In this document: positions 15,465 to 22,519 of the stretch, piece after piece
Position numbering within the stretch: the stretch's first letter is position 1
Layout of the letters: every line of letters begins with the position of its first letter
Source: Anaerolineaceae bacterium
Lineage (GTDB): Bacteria > Chloroflexota > Anaerolineae > Anaerolineales > Anaerolineaceae
Direction: 5' to 3'
Length of the DNA: 22,986 nucleotides
Assembly (NCBI GenBank): GCA_003446605.1
Contig: DMDF01000197.1
Location: forward strand, 1 to 22,986
The notes under the pieces: generated by a model
Told to the model about the DNA's origin: nothing
Seen by the model: only the letters and a program-made list of their open reading frames with translations
The model's database searches: none
Program-made: the position numbers and the translations under genes

Positions 15465-15500
15465 AAAAAAATCCTCGCACAAAGCAGCGAGGATTTTTTT
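15465..15500. terminator. Terminator between slipin and DUF1684 genes
   Basis: Arms AAAAAAATCCTCGC (15465-15478) and GCGAGGATTTTTTT (15487-15500) are perfectly complementary over 14 bp with an 8-base loop. T tracts occur on both strands, so it can serve both convergent genes. Confidence 0.93.
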
Positions 15501-15547
15501 ATCTGTCCTTTTGGTTCTAATACCCTGTAAATCAACTTGTGAATGCA

Positions 15548-16057
15548 CTAATGAACTGAAAAAAGTTTTTCGCCCGCTCGAATGGCTACAGAGAGATGAT
15601 TTTCAAGGGGTGTGAGCGGGCAGGACCAGCGATCATTATAAGCGCAGTATGGATTGTATGCCATGTTGAAATCCACCAAAAAGGTGCTGTCACCCTGATC
15701 TTCTATCTCCAGGTAACGACCTGCCGGGTAGGTTTCTTTACCTACCAGCGCATCCACGAACGGTAAGAAAAATCCGTGTTCGGTCTCATACACGGTCAAG
15801 CGTACTTGCCGGGTTTCAACCGCGAAATTAATTTCTCCAAATCGAACATAAGAACGAATATCGCCTTTTGACGTTTGAATAGAGACCGTCTCCTTTTCAG
15901 CAAAGGGTTCTATCTTAAGAACGAATCGCAGTGCTGGATTCTCTGGAAAGTAATGCAACCCTTTAAAATCATGTTTTTGCTGCTTAGTTAGCGGGCTTTG
16001 CGGGTCTGATAAAAAATATGCATCTTTCATTTTCCGAAAATCAGTCAATGCAGACAT
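15548..16057 (-). CDS. DUF1684 family protein
   Basis: The 169-residue protein matches the DUF1684 (PF07920) pattern from end to end: FRKMKDAYFLSDPQSPLT near the N-terminus, DFKGLHYFPENPALRF, then YETEHGFFLPFVDALVG, KETYPAGRYLEIE, DFNMAYNPYCAYNDRWSCPL and ENHLSVAIRAGEKLF. The function of the family is not established to my knowledge. There is no signal peptide, so it is likely cytosolic. GAGGT lies 4-5 bases before the ATG. It is a single gene that converges on the NfeD-slipin pair. Confidence 0.9.
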   Translation of the reverse strand: MSALTDFRKMKDAYFLSDPQSPLTKQQKHDFKGLHYFPENPALRFVLKIEPFAEKETVSIQTSKGDIRSYVRFGEINFAVETRQVRLTVYETEHGFFLPFVDALVGKETYPAGRYLEIEDQGDSTFLVDFNMAYNPYCAYNDRWSCPLTPLENHLSVAIRAGEKLFSVH

Positions 16058-16245
16058 CGTTACCTCTTGTTGTGAAAGAATTTTCGTTATTGTAACTTCC
16101 AGGGTGACTTTTTTTCATTAACGATTCTATATAAACTGGATAATCAAACCCCAAAGGTAATCTATTTTCACAATTTTTTAAAATTAGGCATATCATTCCC
16201 TCTCTTATTATCAACCCATCTTCTCACTTATTGGTAAGGAGCAAT

Positions 16246-16545
16246 ATGAGTTCGAGCTTACGCGCCCTCCTCCCCATTACCATCATCCTGTTCATTTCGC
16301 ATGCAGTACCCTTCCAGAGGCAGAAATACCAGCTCCCACATCTCAGACTGCGCCCACTTACTCAGCAGAAGCAGTTGTAGAAGCTTTCTATTCAGATTAT
16401 TTAAGCTATCTTGAAGAGACCCGGTAAGTAAAGCTTTCCGCAATCCGTTGGGAATCGCATGTATGCAAACCGCAGGTACCTCACCCAAGACATAGTCGAC
16501 AAAGAAGCAGGTGGTTGGAAGATCGATGCGACCAACTGCAATTAA
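16246..16545 (+). pseudogene. Frameshifted lipoprotein remnant
   Basis: AAGGAG at 16236-16241 and the ATG at 16246 open a clear lipoprotein signal (MSSSLRALLPITIILFIS). The frame then slips at 16298-16302: the reading there is TCG-CA-TGC, and one extra G would restore TCG GCA TGC and a perfect ISAC lipobox followed by STLPEAEIPAPTSQTAPTYS and VVEAFYSDYLSYLEETR. That second frame ends in TAA near 16426. After a further shift a third segment reads YANRRYLTQDIVDK and EAGGWKIDATNCN with a stop at 16543-16545. The three pieces make one short, broken extracytoplasmic lipoprotein. The C-terminal GGWKI(D) ending and the acidic helix resemble DUF3828-like lipoproteins, but that family call is tentative. 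It converges on glpK with 34 bases between the ends. Confidence 0.75.
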
Positions 16546-16579
16546 CAAGCTACAAGGAAGTAATAACCAACTCCAATGA

Positions 16580-18085
16580 TCATTCGACCCAATCAAAGGT
16601 ACGCGTAACCGCTTTTTTCCATTCCGCAAATTTCTCGGTATATAGTTTACTGAACGGTTTGGGCGCCCAGACCTTATCCTTTTTCCAATTAGCACGCATC
16701 TCGTTCAGATCCTGCCAGAAACCCACCGCATACCCGGCTGCATAAGCTGCGCCCAATGCGGTCGTCTCCGCCACTTTAGGACGGATGACCGGCACCTGCA
16801 GCACATCTGCCTGGATCTGCATGAGCAGATCATTCTGCACCATGCCACCATCCACTTTCAATACCAGCAGATCTACACCCGAATCCGCTTTCATGGCTTC
16901 CAGTACCTCGCGCGTCTGAAAAGCGGTGGCTTCCAGCACTGCCCGCGCAAAATGACCGCGGTTCACATAGCGGGTCAATCCTACAATCACACCACGCGCA
17001 TCCGCGCGCCAGTAGGGCGCAAACAAACCGGAGAAAGCGGGAACAAGATACATACCACCGTTATCATCCACCGTTTTTGCCAGGTCTTCGATCTCAGGGG
17101 CGCTCTCGATCATTTTTAGATTGTCGCGCAGCCACTGCACCAATGCACCGGTGATCGCGATGGAACCCTCCAGTGCATAGACCGGCTCCTCATCTTTGAA
17201 TTGATAGCACAGGGTAGTTAATAGTCCATTTTTGGAAAGCACGCGCTCACGTCCGGTGTTCAGGATCATGAAACAACCGGTCCCATAGGTATTCTTGGCT
17301 TCGCCAACATCAAAACACGCTTGCCCTACCGTAGCAGCTTGCTGGTCGCCCAGGTCACCAGCCACCGGGATGATCCCTCCAAAAGGACCATCCGGTCGGG
17401 TATTCCCGTAAATACAAGAAGAAGGACAGATTTCGGGTAGCATCTGCATTGGGATATCCATGATGCGGCAAATATCTTCATCCCAGCGCAGCGTCTCCAA
17501 ATCCATCAACATGGTACGGCTGGCATTGGTCACATCCGTCACGTGCCTGCCACCATCCACACCACCGGTCAGATTCCAGATCAACCAGGTATCAACATTG
17601 CCGAAAACAGCGCGCCCAGCCTGCGCTGCTTCCCGTACCCCTTCTACATTATCCAGTATCCATTTGATCTTCGGTCCTGAAAAATAGGTTGCCAGTGGCA
17701 ACCCCACTTTCATCTGAAACCGGTTTTTTCCACCAGATTTTCCCAGCTCCTGAATGATCTTATCGGTACGCGTATCCTGCCAGACAATGGCATTATAAAA
17801 AACTCTACCGGTCGTCTTATCCCACACAATGGTGGTCTCACGCTGGTTGGTCACCCCCACCGCAGCGATATCCTCTGCCCGCGCTCCGCTGTTGCGCATG
17901 GCTTCCACAATAACATCCTGCGTGCGAGCCCAAATCTCATTCGGATTGTGCTCCACCCAACCAGGTTGGGGATAGATCTGGTTATGTTCAAGCTGGTGGC
18001 AACTGGCAATTTCCCCCTTCTTATTAAATAAAATACACCGGGTGCTGGTGGTACCCTGATCAATGGATGCAATGTAATCTGCCAT
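16580..18085 (-). CDS. glpK: Glycerol kinase
   Basis: The 501-residue protein is a full-length FGGY-family glycerol kinase. It has the N-terminal phosphate loop DQGTTSTR (9-16), glycerol-contacting R82-E83 (TNQRETT) and Y134, the catalytic base D247 in GDLGDQQAATVGQ, YGTGCFMILNTG for nucleotide binding, and KVDGGMVQNDLLMQ plus ETTALGAAYAAG in the C-terminal lobe. It makes sn-glycerol-3-phosphate from glycerol and ATP in the cytosol. The loop that carries the HPr-phosphorylated His in low-GC Gram-positive GlpK (here about 221-237) has no His, so PTS activation of that kind is not expected. GGAGTG lies 5-6 bases before the ATG. It is divergent from a SorC-type regulator and faces the glp oxidation operon; no glycerol channel gene is seen nearby. 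Confidence 0.97.
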   Translation of the reverse strand: MADYIASIDQGTTSTRCILFNKKGEIASCHQLEHNQIYPQPGWVEHNPNEIWARTQDVIVEAMRNSGARAEDIAAVGVTNQRETTIVWDKTTGRVFYNAIVWQDTRTDKIIQELGKSGGKNRFQMKVGLPLATYFSGPKIKWILDNVEGVREAAQAGRAVFGNVDTWLIWNLTGGVDGGRHVTDVTNASRTMLMDLETLRWDEDICRIMDIPMQMLPEICPSSCIYGNTRPDGPFGGIIPVAGDLGDQQAATVGQACFDVGEAKNTYGTGCFMILNTGRERVLSKNGLLTTLCYQFKDEEPVYALEGSIAITGALVQWLRDNLKMIESAPEIEDLAKTVDDNGGMYLVPAFSGLFAPYWRADARGVIVGLTRYVNRGHFARAVLEATAFQTREVLEAMKADSGVDLLVLKVDGGMVQNDLLMQIQADVLQVPVIRPKVAETTALGAAYAAGYAVGFWQDLNEMRANWKKDKVWAPKPFSKLYTEKFAEWKKAVTRTFDWVE

Positions 18086-18133
18086 TCTTCACTCCGGAAA
18101 GTTGGATTATTGGAATATATATTTGACTTGAAA

Positions 18134-18159
18134 ATTCCCTTCTCTATAGTATAGGGAAT
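18134..18159. promoter_or_regulatory. Inverted repeat over the glpK -10 box, possible operator
   Basis: ATTCCCT (18134-18140) and AGGGAAT (18153-18159) are perfect 7-bp arms around a 12-base centre that contains the -10 box. A SorC-type tetramer or another repressor could bind here; no footprint is known. Confidence 0.4.
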
Positions 18160-18174
18160 GATTTTCTTTTTCAA
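18146..18174 (-). promoter_or_regulatory. Putative glpK promoter
   Basis: On the - strand TTGAAA (18174-18169), 17 bases, TACTAT (18151-18146), about 60 bases before the glpK ATG. The -10 box lies inside an inverted repeat ATTCCCT (18134-18140) / AGGGAAT (18153-18159), a good place for a repressor. Confidence 0.5.
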
Positions 18175-18231
18175 TTGTATAGCACAAAGGTGCAACCAAC
18201 TATAACTCATTCCAATTACAATGTGAAATAT

Positions 18232-18265
18232 TTCGCAAACGATTTGCAATTTTGTGCATTATAAT
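18232..18265 (+). promoter_or_regulatory. Dyad and -10 box upstream of the SorC-type regulator gene
   Basis: TTCGCAAA (18232-18239), CGA, TTTGCAA (18243-18249) form an inverted repeat with one unpaired position, directly upstream of a perfect TATAAT (18260-18265). The -10 box stands 21 bases before the ATG at 18287. The dyad occupies the -35 region, so it could be an autoregulatory or catabolite-type site. Confidence 0.45.
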
Positions 18266-18286
18266 ATATTTTTAATCAGGAAAACC

Positions 18287-19252
18287 ATGGAAAAAATTGA
18301 GAAGATCAACAATGCCATCCGCGCTGCCCGCATGTATTATTACCAGGGTATGACCAGTGCCGCTATTGCCAGAGAGATGAATCTCTCGCGCTCTTCGGTT
18401 TCTCGCTTGATCAGCTACGCTCGCGAAAGGGGGTACGTGGATATTCGCATCATTGACCCGATCGAACAACCGCTGGTGCTAGAAAAAGAAATAAGTACTT
18501 TCTATCCTATCGAAAAAGTGCATGTGGTTTCCGTTCCGGATATTGTAGGCGAGGCAGAATGGTTGGAGCGGGTAGCCCAATTTACTGCGAAATATCTTAA
18601 TTCTCTTTTTGATTCGAATATGATCCTTGGTATCGCCTGGGGCACCACCCTCAGCGCCATTTCACGTTATCTTCTCCCCAAAGCAACCCACAACAGCCAG
18701 ATCGTCCAGCTGAACGGGGCAGGAAACACCCGCTCGATGGGAATCGAGTACGCCAGTGAGATCATCATGCGCTTTGCACTCAATTTTCAAGCACGAGCCA
18801 ATCTCTTCCCAGTTCCTACCTTCTTTGATTTTGCCAGCACCAAGAGCGCCATGTGGAAAGAACGCAGCATTCAGCGTATTTTAACGCTGCAAGAACAAGC
18901 TGATTTATTACTATTCAGTATTGGCGCTGTCAATGCAGGCGTGCCCAGCCATGTTTATTCCGGTGGATATCTGGAAGAGGGTGACCTGCAGGAAATCCAT
19001 AAATACCACATCATCGGGGATATAGCCACCGTCTTCTTCCGTGAAGATGGTAGCTTTGAAAATATCCCGCTCAATCAACGCGCCAGTGGTCCAAATTTAA
19101 ACCTTTTCCGCAATAAACATGGCATTTGTGTAGTCTCAGGACGTGCCAAAGTGAAAGGATTACACGCAGCTTTAAGGGGTGGATTGATTCATGAATTGAT
19201 CCTCGATGAACCCACTGCGCGGACATTAATCGAACAGGTAAAGCAAACTTAA
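18287..19252 (+). CDS. SorC/DeoR-type sugar-responsive regulator, likely controls the glycerol genes
   Basis: From the ATG at 18287 the protein has 321 residues: an N-terminal helix-turn-helix (about 22-45, GMTSAAIAREMNLSRSSVSRL) and a large effector domain of the SorC sugar-binding type (PF04198; MILGIAWGTTLSAI, IVQLNGAGNTRSMGIEYASE, LLLFSIGAVNAGVPSH, IIGDIATVFFREDG, VVSGRAKVKGLHAALRGGLI). Members bind phosphorylated sugars and act as tetramers. The frame also opens at a GTG at 18254, but AGG lies 6 bases before the ATG and fits better. Divergent to glpK and 59 bases ahead of the GlpA-like gene, it most likely senses glycerol-3-phosphate, DHAP or a related sugar phosphate; that is inference. 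Confidence 0.92.
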   Translation: MEKIEKINNAIRAARMYYYQGMTSAAIAREMNLSRSSVSRLISYARERGYVDIRIIDPIEQPLVLEKEISTFYPIEKVHVVSVPDIVGEAEWLERVAQFTAKYLNSLFDSNMILGIAWGTTLSAISRYLLPKATHNSQIVQLNGAGNTRSMGIEYASEIIMRFALNFQARANLFPVPTFFDFASTKSAMWKERSIQRILTLQEQADLLLFSIGAVNAGVPSHVYSGGYLEEGDLQEIHKYHIIGDIATVFFREDGSFENIPLNQRASGPNLNLFRNKHGICVVSGRAKVKGLHAALRGGLIHELILDEPTARTLIEQVKQT

Positions 19253-19311
19253 ATATATTACAAGTTCTTATCGAAAGGAAATAAATCATTTCATCCCAAG
19301 GAAACCAAAAT

Positions 19312-20808
19312 ATGAATAGAGATAGAAAGTTTGATGTCATCATTATCGGTGGAGGAATCTCGGGCTGCATGCTGGCGCGATTTCTCTCAAGATACGAATT
19401 AAAAATCCTATTGATCGAAAAAGAATCGGATATTGGCTCGGTGACCAGTGCGGCGAATACCGCCATTATCCATCCCGGTTACGATGCTATCCCCGGCTCT
19501 CTAAAAGCAAAGCTAAACGTGGCTGCCAATCCTATGTGGGACCAGTTAGCCGCTGAATTGGGTTTCGCTTTCACCCGGCACGGAGATTATGTGGTGGCAA
19601 TTGGTGAGGAAGAACTTCCCAAACTGGATATTTTGATGGAACGTGGGAAGCAAAACGGCGTACCGGGGATGCGCATTGTAGATGAAGAAACCATGCGCAA
19701 ACGAGAACCAAACATTAATCCAGCGGTCAGTGCAGCCCTATGGGCAACCAGCGGGGGTATTTGCGATCCCTTTGGTGCCACAGTTGCAGCGGCTGAGAAC
19801 GCAGTTGCCAATGGAGTCATTCTTTTACGAAAGACTGCTTTTCTCGATTTCATCTGGCAAGGGAAACATATCATCGGTGTCAAAACAAACCGCGGAGATT
19901 TCTCCAGCCGCTGGGTAGTGAACGCCGCGGGTCTCTTTTCCGATGAGGTCATGCATCTGGCGGGCATCCATCAGGAATTCAAGATCACGCCGCGCAAAGG
20001 GGAATATTTCGTACTTGATCGCAATCAATTTGCGGTCAATAATGTGCTCTTTCCGGTTCCCAGCGATATCAGCAAAGGGATTATGGTGACTACCACCGTG
20101 CACGGCAACACCATCCTGGGACCCAATGCAAAGAACATCAATGATAAAGATGACAAAGAAAACACAAAAGAGGGCATGAACGAGGTCTTCGAGGGCGCCA
20201 AGAAACTGGTTCCGGAAGTGAACCCACGCCATACCATCGCAACCTTTGCCGGATTGCGCGCAGCCGGAAATGCAGCCTGCCTAACTCCGGGGGTAGATTA
20301 CCAGCACGACTTCATCGTTGAGATACCTGAAGAAGTGGAAGGGTTCATTAATCTGGGCGGCATTGAATCGCCCGGATTAACCGCGGCTCCAGCAGTAGCA
20401 GAATACGCTATCGCCTTAATGAAAGAAGCCGGTGAGATTTTTCATGAAAAGAAAGACTGGAATCCCATGCGACCCGCCCGCCCACAATTCCGGCATCTCA
20501 GCCACGCCGAACGGGAAGAGTTGATCAAAAAGGATGCGCGGTATGGGCGGGTCGTTTGCCGCTGTGAAAATGTAACCGAGGGAGAGATCATAGCAGAGAT
20601 CCACTCCCCTATTCCCGCACTGACCTATGATGCCATCAAAAGACGAACCTGGCTTGGCACCGGGCGCTGCCAGGGTGGTTTTGATCTGCCGCGCGTCACC
20701 GAAATTCTGGCGCGCGAACTGGAGATTCCACAGACAGAGGTTAGTAAGAAGAATGGGGCTTCCACCTTTCTCCTCAGACCCACCAAAGACACAGGCGGTG
20801 AGGCATGA
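19312..20808 (+). CDS. FAD-dependent glycerol-3-phosphate dehydrogenase, GlpA-like, with altered BFD-type Fe-S domain
   Basis: The 498-residue protein has an N-terminal Rossmann FAD site (DVIIIGGGISG, residues 8-18, with IEKESDIGSVTSAANTAIIH next) and a DAO-type catalytic domain (TFAGLRAAG, FINLGGIESPGLTAAPAVAE). A C-terminal BFD-like [2Fe-2S] domain follows (about 410-475). It would oxidise glycerol-3-phosphate to DHAP and pass electrons to the following gene products. In the Fe-S domain C416-x-C418 and C453 are present, but the usual fourth ligand in GRCQGGFC is Asp458 (codon GAT, 20683-20685). The cluster may be Asp-ligated, changed or lost. AAGGAAA lies 8 bases before the ATG. The stop overlaps the next start by 4 bases (ATGA). 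Confidence 0.92.
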   Translation: MNRDRKFDVIIIGGGISGCMLARFLSRYELKILLIEKESDIGSVTSAANTAIIHPGYDAIPGSLKAKLNVAANPMWDQLAAELGFAFTRHGDYVVAIGEEELPKLDILMERGKQNGVPGMRIVDEETMRKREPNINPAVSAALWATSGGICDPFGATVAAAENAVANGVILLRKTAFLDFIWQGKHIIGVKTNRGDFSSRWVVNAAGLFSDEVMHLAGIHQEFKITPRKGEYFVLDRNQFAVNNVLFPVPSDISKGIMVTTTVHGNTILGPNAKNINDKDDKENTKEGMNEVFEGAKKLVPEVNPRHTIATFAGLRAAGNAACLTPGVDYQHDFIVEIPEEVEGFINLGGIESPGLTAAPAVAEYAIALMKEAGEIFHEKKDWNPMRPARPQFRHLSHAEREELIKKDARYGRVVCRCENVTEGEIIAEIHSPIPALTYDAIKRRTWLGTGRCQGGFDLPRVTEILARELEIPQTEVSKKNGASTFLLRPTKDTGGEA

Positions 20809-22091
20809 AAACAGTTTTCTGTGATGTAGCCGTGATCGGCAGTGGACCGGGTGGATTAGCTTCCGCCATCGCAGCAAAGCAAAATGGCGCCAAAGAACTA
20901 CTCCTGATCGAACGAGATCGCGAACCGGGCGGTATCTTGCTGCAGTGTATTCACAATGGTTTTGGGGTAGAAATCTTCAAGCAGGATCTGCCCGGACCAG
21001 CTTACGCGCAGCATTTCATCCGCGAAGCACAGCAGGCGGGTGTCAGCATGCTGCTGGATACCATGGTTCTGGAGATCAGCAAAGACAAACGCATCATTGC
21101 CAGCAGCAAGACCAACGGTATGCTAGCAATCCAAGCGAAAGCTGTCATCCTGGCAATGGGCTGCCGTGAACGCACACGCGCCCAGGTAAGGTTGCCGGGC
21201 TCTCGACCAGCCGGAGTATACACGGCTGGAACAGCTCAACGCTGGGTCAATGTGGAAGGCTTCATGCCCGGGAAAAAATTCGTGATCCTCGGCTCCGGGG
21301 ATATTGGCATGATCATGGCACGCCGCTTAACTTTTGAAGGAGCAAAGGTGGAACGTGTACTCGAGATCATGCCCTATCTATCAGGATTGATGCGCAATTA
21401 CGTTCAGTGCCTACAGGATTTTGACATCCCACTCCAAATGCAGCATACCATCAAGCGCATCATCGGGAATGAGCGGGTGGAAGCTGTTGAAACCGTCGCG
21501 GTGGATGACCATTGGAGTGAAATTCCAGGAAGTGAAGAGACCATCGAATGTGATACGCTGTTGTTATCGGTAGGACTGATCCCCGAAAATGAGCTTTCGC
21601 AGCAGGTCGGAATTCAATTGGATCCGCTCACAGCCGGTCCATTTGTAGATAACCATTTCCAAACCAGCGTTGAAGGTTTCTTTGCCGCGGGAAATGTGGT
21701 GCATGTGTATGACCTGGTGGACTGGGTGACCAGTGCAGGTTTACAGGCGGGTGAAAGTGCCGCACGCTATGCAAGTGGAAAGTTATGCTGTGATGAAAAG
21801 GAAATACCTGTCAGGCATGGTCAGAACGTTCACCATGTTATCCCGCATTTTTTGGATATCAATAGCTTAAAAGATGGTGAAAAACAGCTGCAGATGCGGG
21901 TGACAAAACCCCTGGAACAGCCTGTCAAAGTGCAGGTACTTGATGGCACAGAGCTGATCGCCAGCCGCACTCTGCCTTATGCCCGCCCCGGAGAAATGGT
22001 AACGATCGGTTTGAAAGAAAAACATATGGAACAAATCAAGAACGCCACGCAGTTGGTTGTTCAAGTCATCGAGAAAGAAGGTTCAAAATGA
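20805..22091 (+). CDS. NAD(P)/FAD oxidoreductase of the GlpB-like/pyridine-nucleotide-disulfide type
   Basis: The 428-residue protein has a FAD Rossmann motif at the N-terminus (DVAVIGSGPGGLASA), a second nucleotide-binding fold (KKFVILGSGDIGMIMARRL, about 160-180), and a FAD-closing motif TSVEGFFAAGNVVHVYDLVD. A redox CxxxxC pair of the classical disulfide reductases is missing; GGILLQCIHNGFG has one Cys. A C-terminal domain of about 90 residues follows with no motif I can name. In GlpA-type operons this protein takes electrons from the G3P dehydrogenase and passes them on, perhaps to NAD(P) or to the DUF1667 protein; that is inferred. Both ends overlap neighbours by 4 bases (ATGA), so the three proteins are translationally coupled and may form one complex. 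Confidence 0.9.
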   Translation: MKTVFCDVAVIGSGPGGLASAIAAKQNGAKELLLIERDREPGGILLQCIHNGFGVEIFKQDLPGPAYAQHFIREAQQAGVSMLLDTMVLEISKDKRIIASSKTNGMLAIQAKAVILAMGCRERTRAQVRLPGSRPAGVYTAGTAQRWVNVEGFMPGKKFVILGSGDIGMIMARRLTFEGAKVERVLEIMPYLSGLMRNYVQCLQDFDIPLQMQHTIKRIIGNERVEAVETVAVDDHWSEIPGSEETIECDTLLLSVGLIPENELSQQVGIQLDPLTAGPFVDNHFQTSVEGFFAAGNVVHVYDLVDWVTSAGLQAGESAARYASGKLCCDEKEIPVRHGQNVHHVIPHFLDINSLKDGEKQLQMRVTKPLEQPVKVQVLDGTELIASRTLPYARPGEMVTIGLKEKHMEQIKNATQLVVQVIEKEGSK

Positions 22092-22459
22092 ATACACAAA
22101 ACGACCTTAAACCCGATCAGATTATCTGTGTTGCCTGCCCTAAAGGGTGCCGTCTAAATATCCAGCAGGATGGGGACCAGGTATTGGTGACCAATGAAGG
22201 TTGTAAACGCGGCGTGGAATATGCCAGGCGCGAGATCCTTGATCCAAGGAGAATGGTAGCCACCACCGTGCGAATCAGCGGTGGTATCCACCCCCTGCTG
22301 CCGGTTTACACCGCTGAACCATTTCCAAAAGCAAGGATCATGGATCTGCTGGCGCTTCTGCGCAAAACACAAGTACAATCCCCGATACAGGAAGGACAGT
22401 CCATTCTACAAGATGCATTGGGAACAGGTATTGCTGTTCTAGCCAGCCGGGACATGTAA
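22088..22459 (+). CDS. DUF1667 family Cys-cluster protein
   Basis: The 123-residue protein shows the DUF1667 (PF07892) pattern: a Cys cluster IICVACPKGCRL (C14, C17, C21) and a fourth Cys in NEGCKRGVEYA (C39), followed by DPRRMVATTVRISGG and PVYTAEPFPKARIMDLL. Four Cys in this order suggest an Fe-S or zinc site. In bacterial glycerol loci this small gene follows the GlpA-like and flavoprotein genes and is taken to be the third subunit. Its start overlaps the preceding stop by 4 bases. A terminator at 22463-22502 closes the operon. Confidence 0.93.
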   Translation: MNTQNDLKPDQIICVACPKGCRLNIQQDGDQVLVTNEGCKRGVEYARREILDPRRMVATTVRISGGIHPLLPVYTAEPFPKARIMDLLALLRKTQVQSPIQEGQSILQDALGTGIAVLASRDM

Positions 22460-22462
22460 TAC

Positions 22463-22502
22463 AAAAACGACGAGGTTGAAAATAACACCCCGTCGTTTTT
22501 TA
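22463..22502 (+). terminator. Terminator after the glycerol oxidation operon
   Basis: AAAACGACGAGG (22464-22475) and CCCCGTCGTTTT (22488-22499) pair with one A-C mismatch around a 12-base loop, followed by more T. It ends the operon and, with its A-rich left arm, may also serve the converging gene at 22520. Confidence 0.85.
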
Positions 22503-22519
22503 TTTCTCAACTTTCTCGA

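Noticed and set aside
15299..15535. 78-residue open frame on the - strand across the slipin end and its terminator
   Set aside because: It reads through a strong hairpin terminator and matches nothing recognisable.
16258..16695. 145-residue open frame on the - strand overlapping the end of glpK
   Set aside because: Out of frame with glpK, no ribosome site, no family pattern; it runs across the lipoprotein pseudogene.
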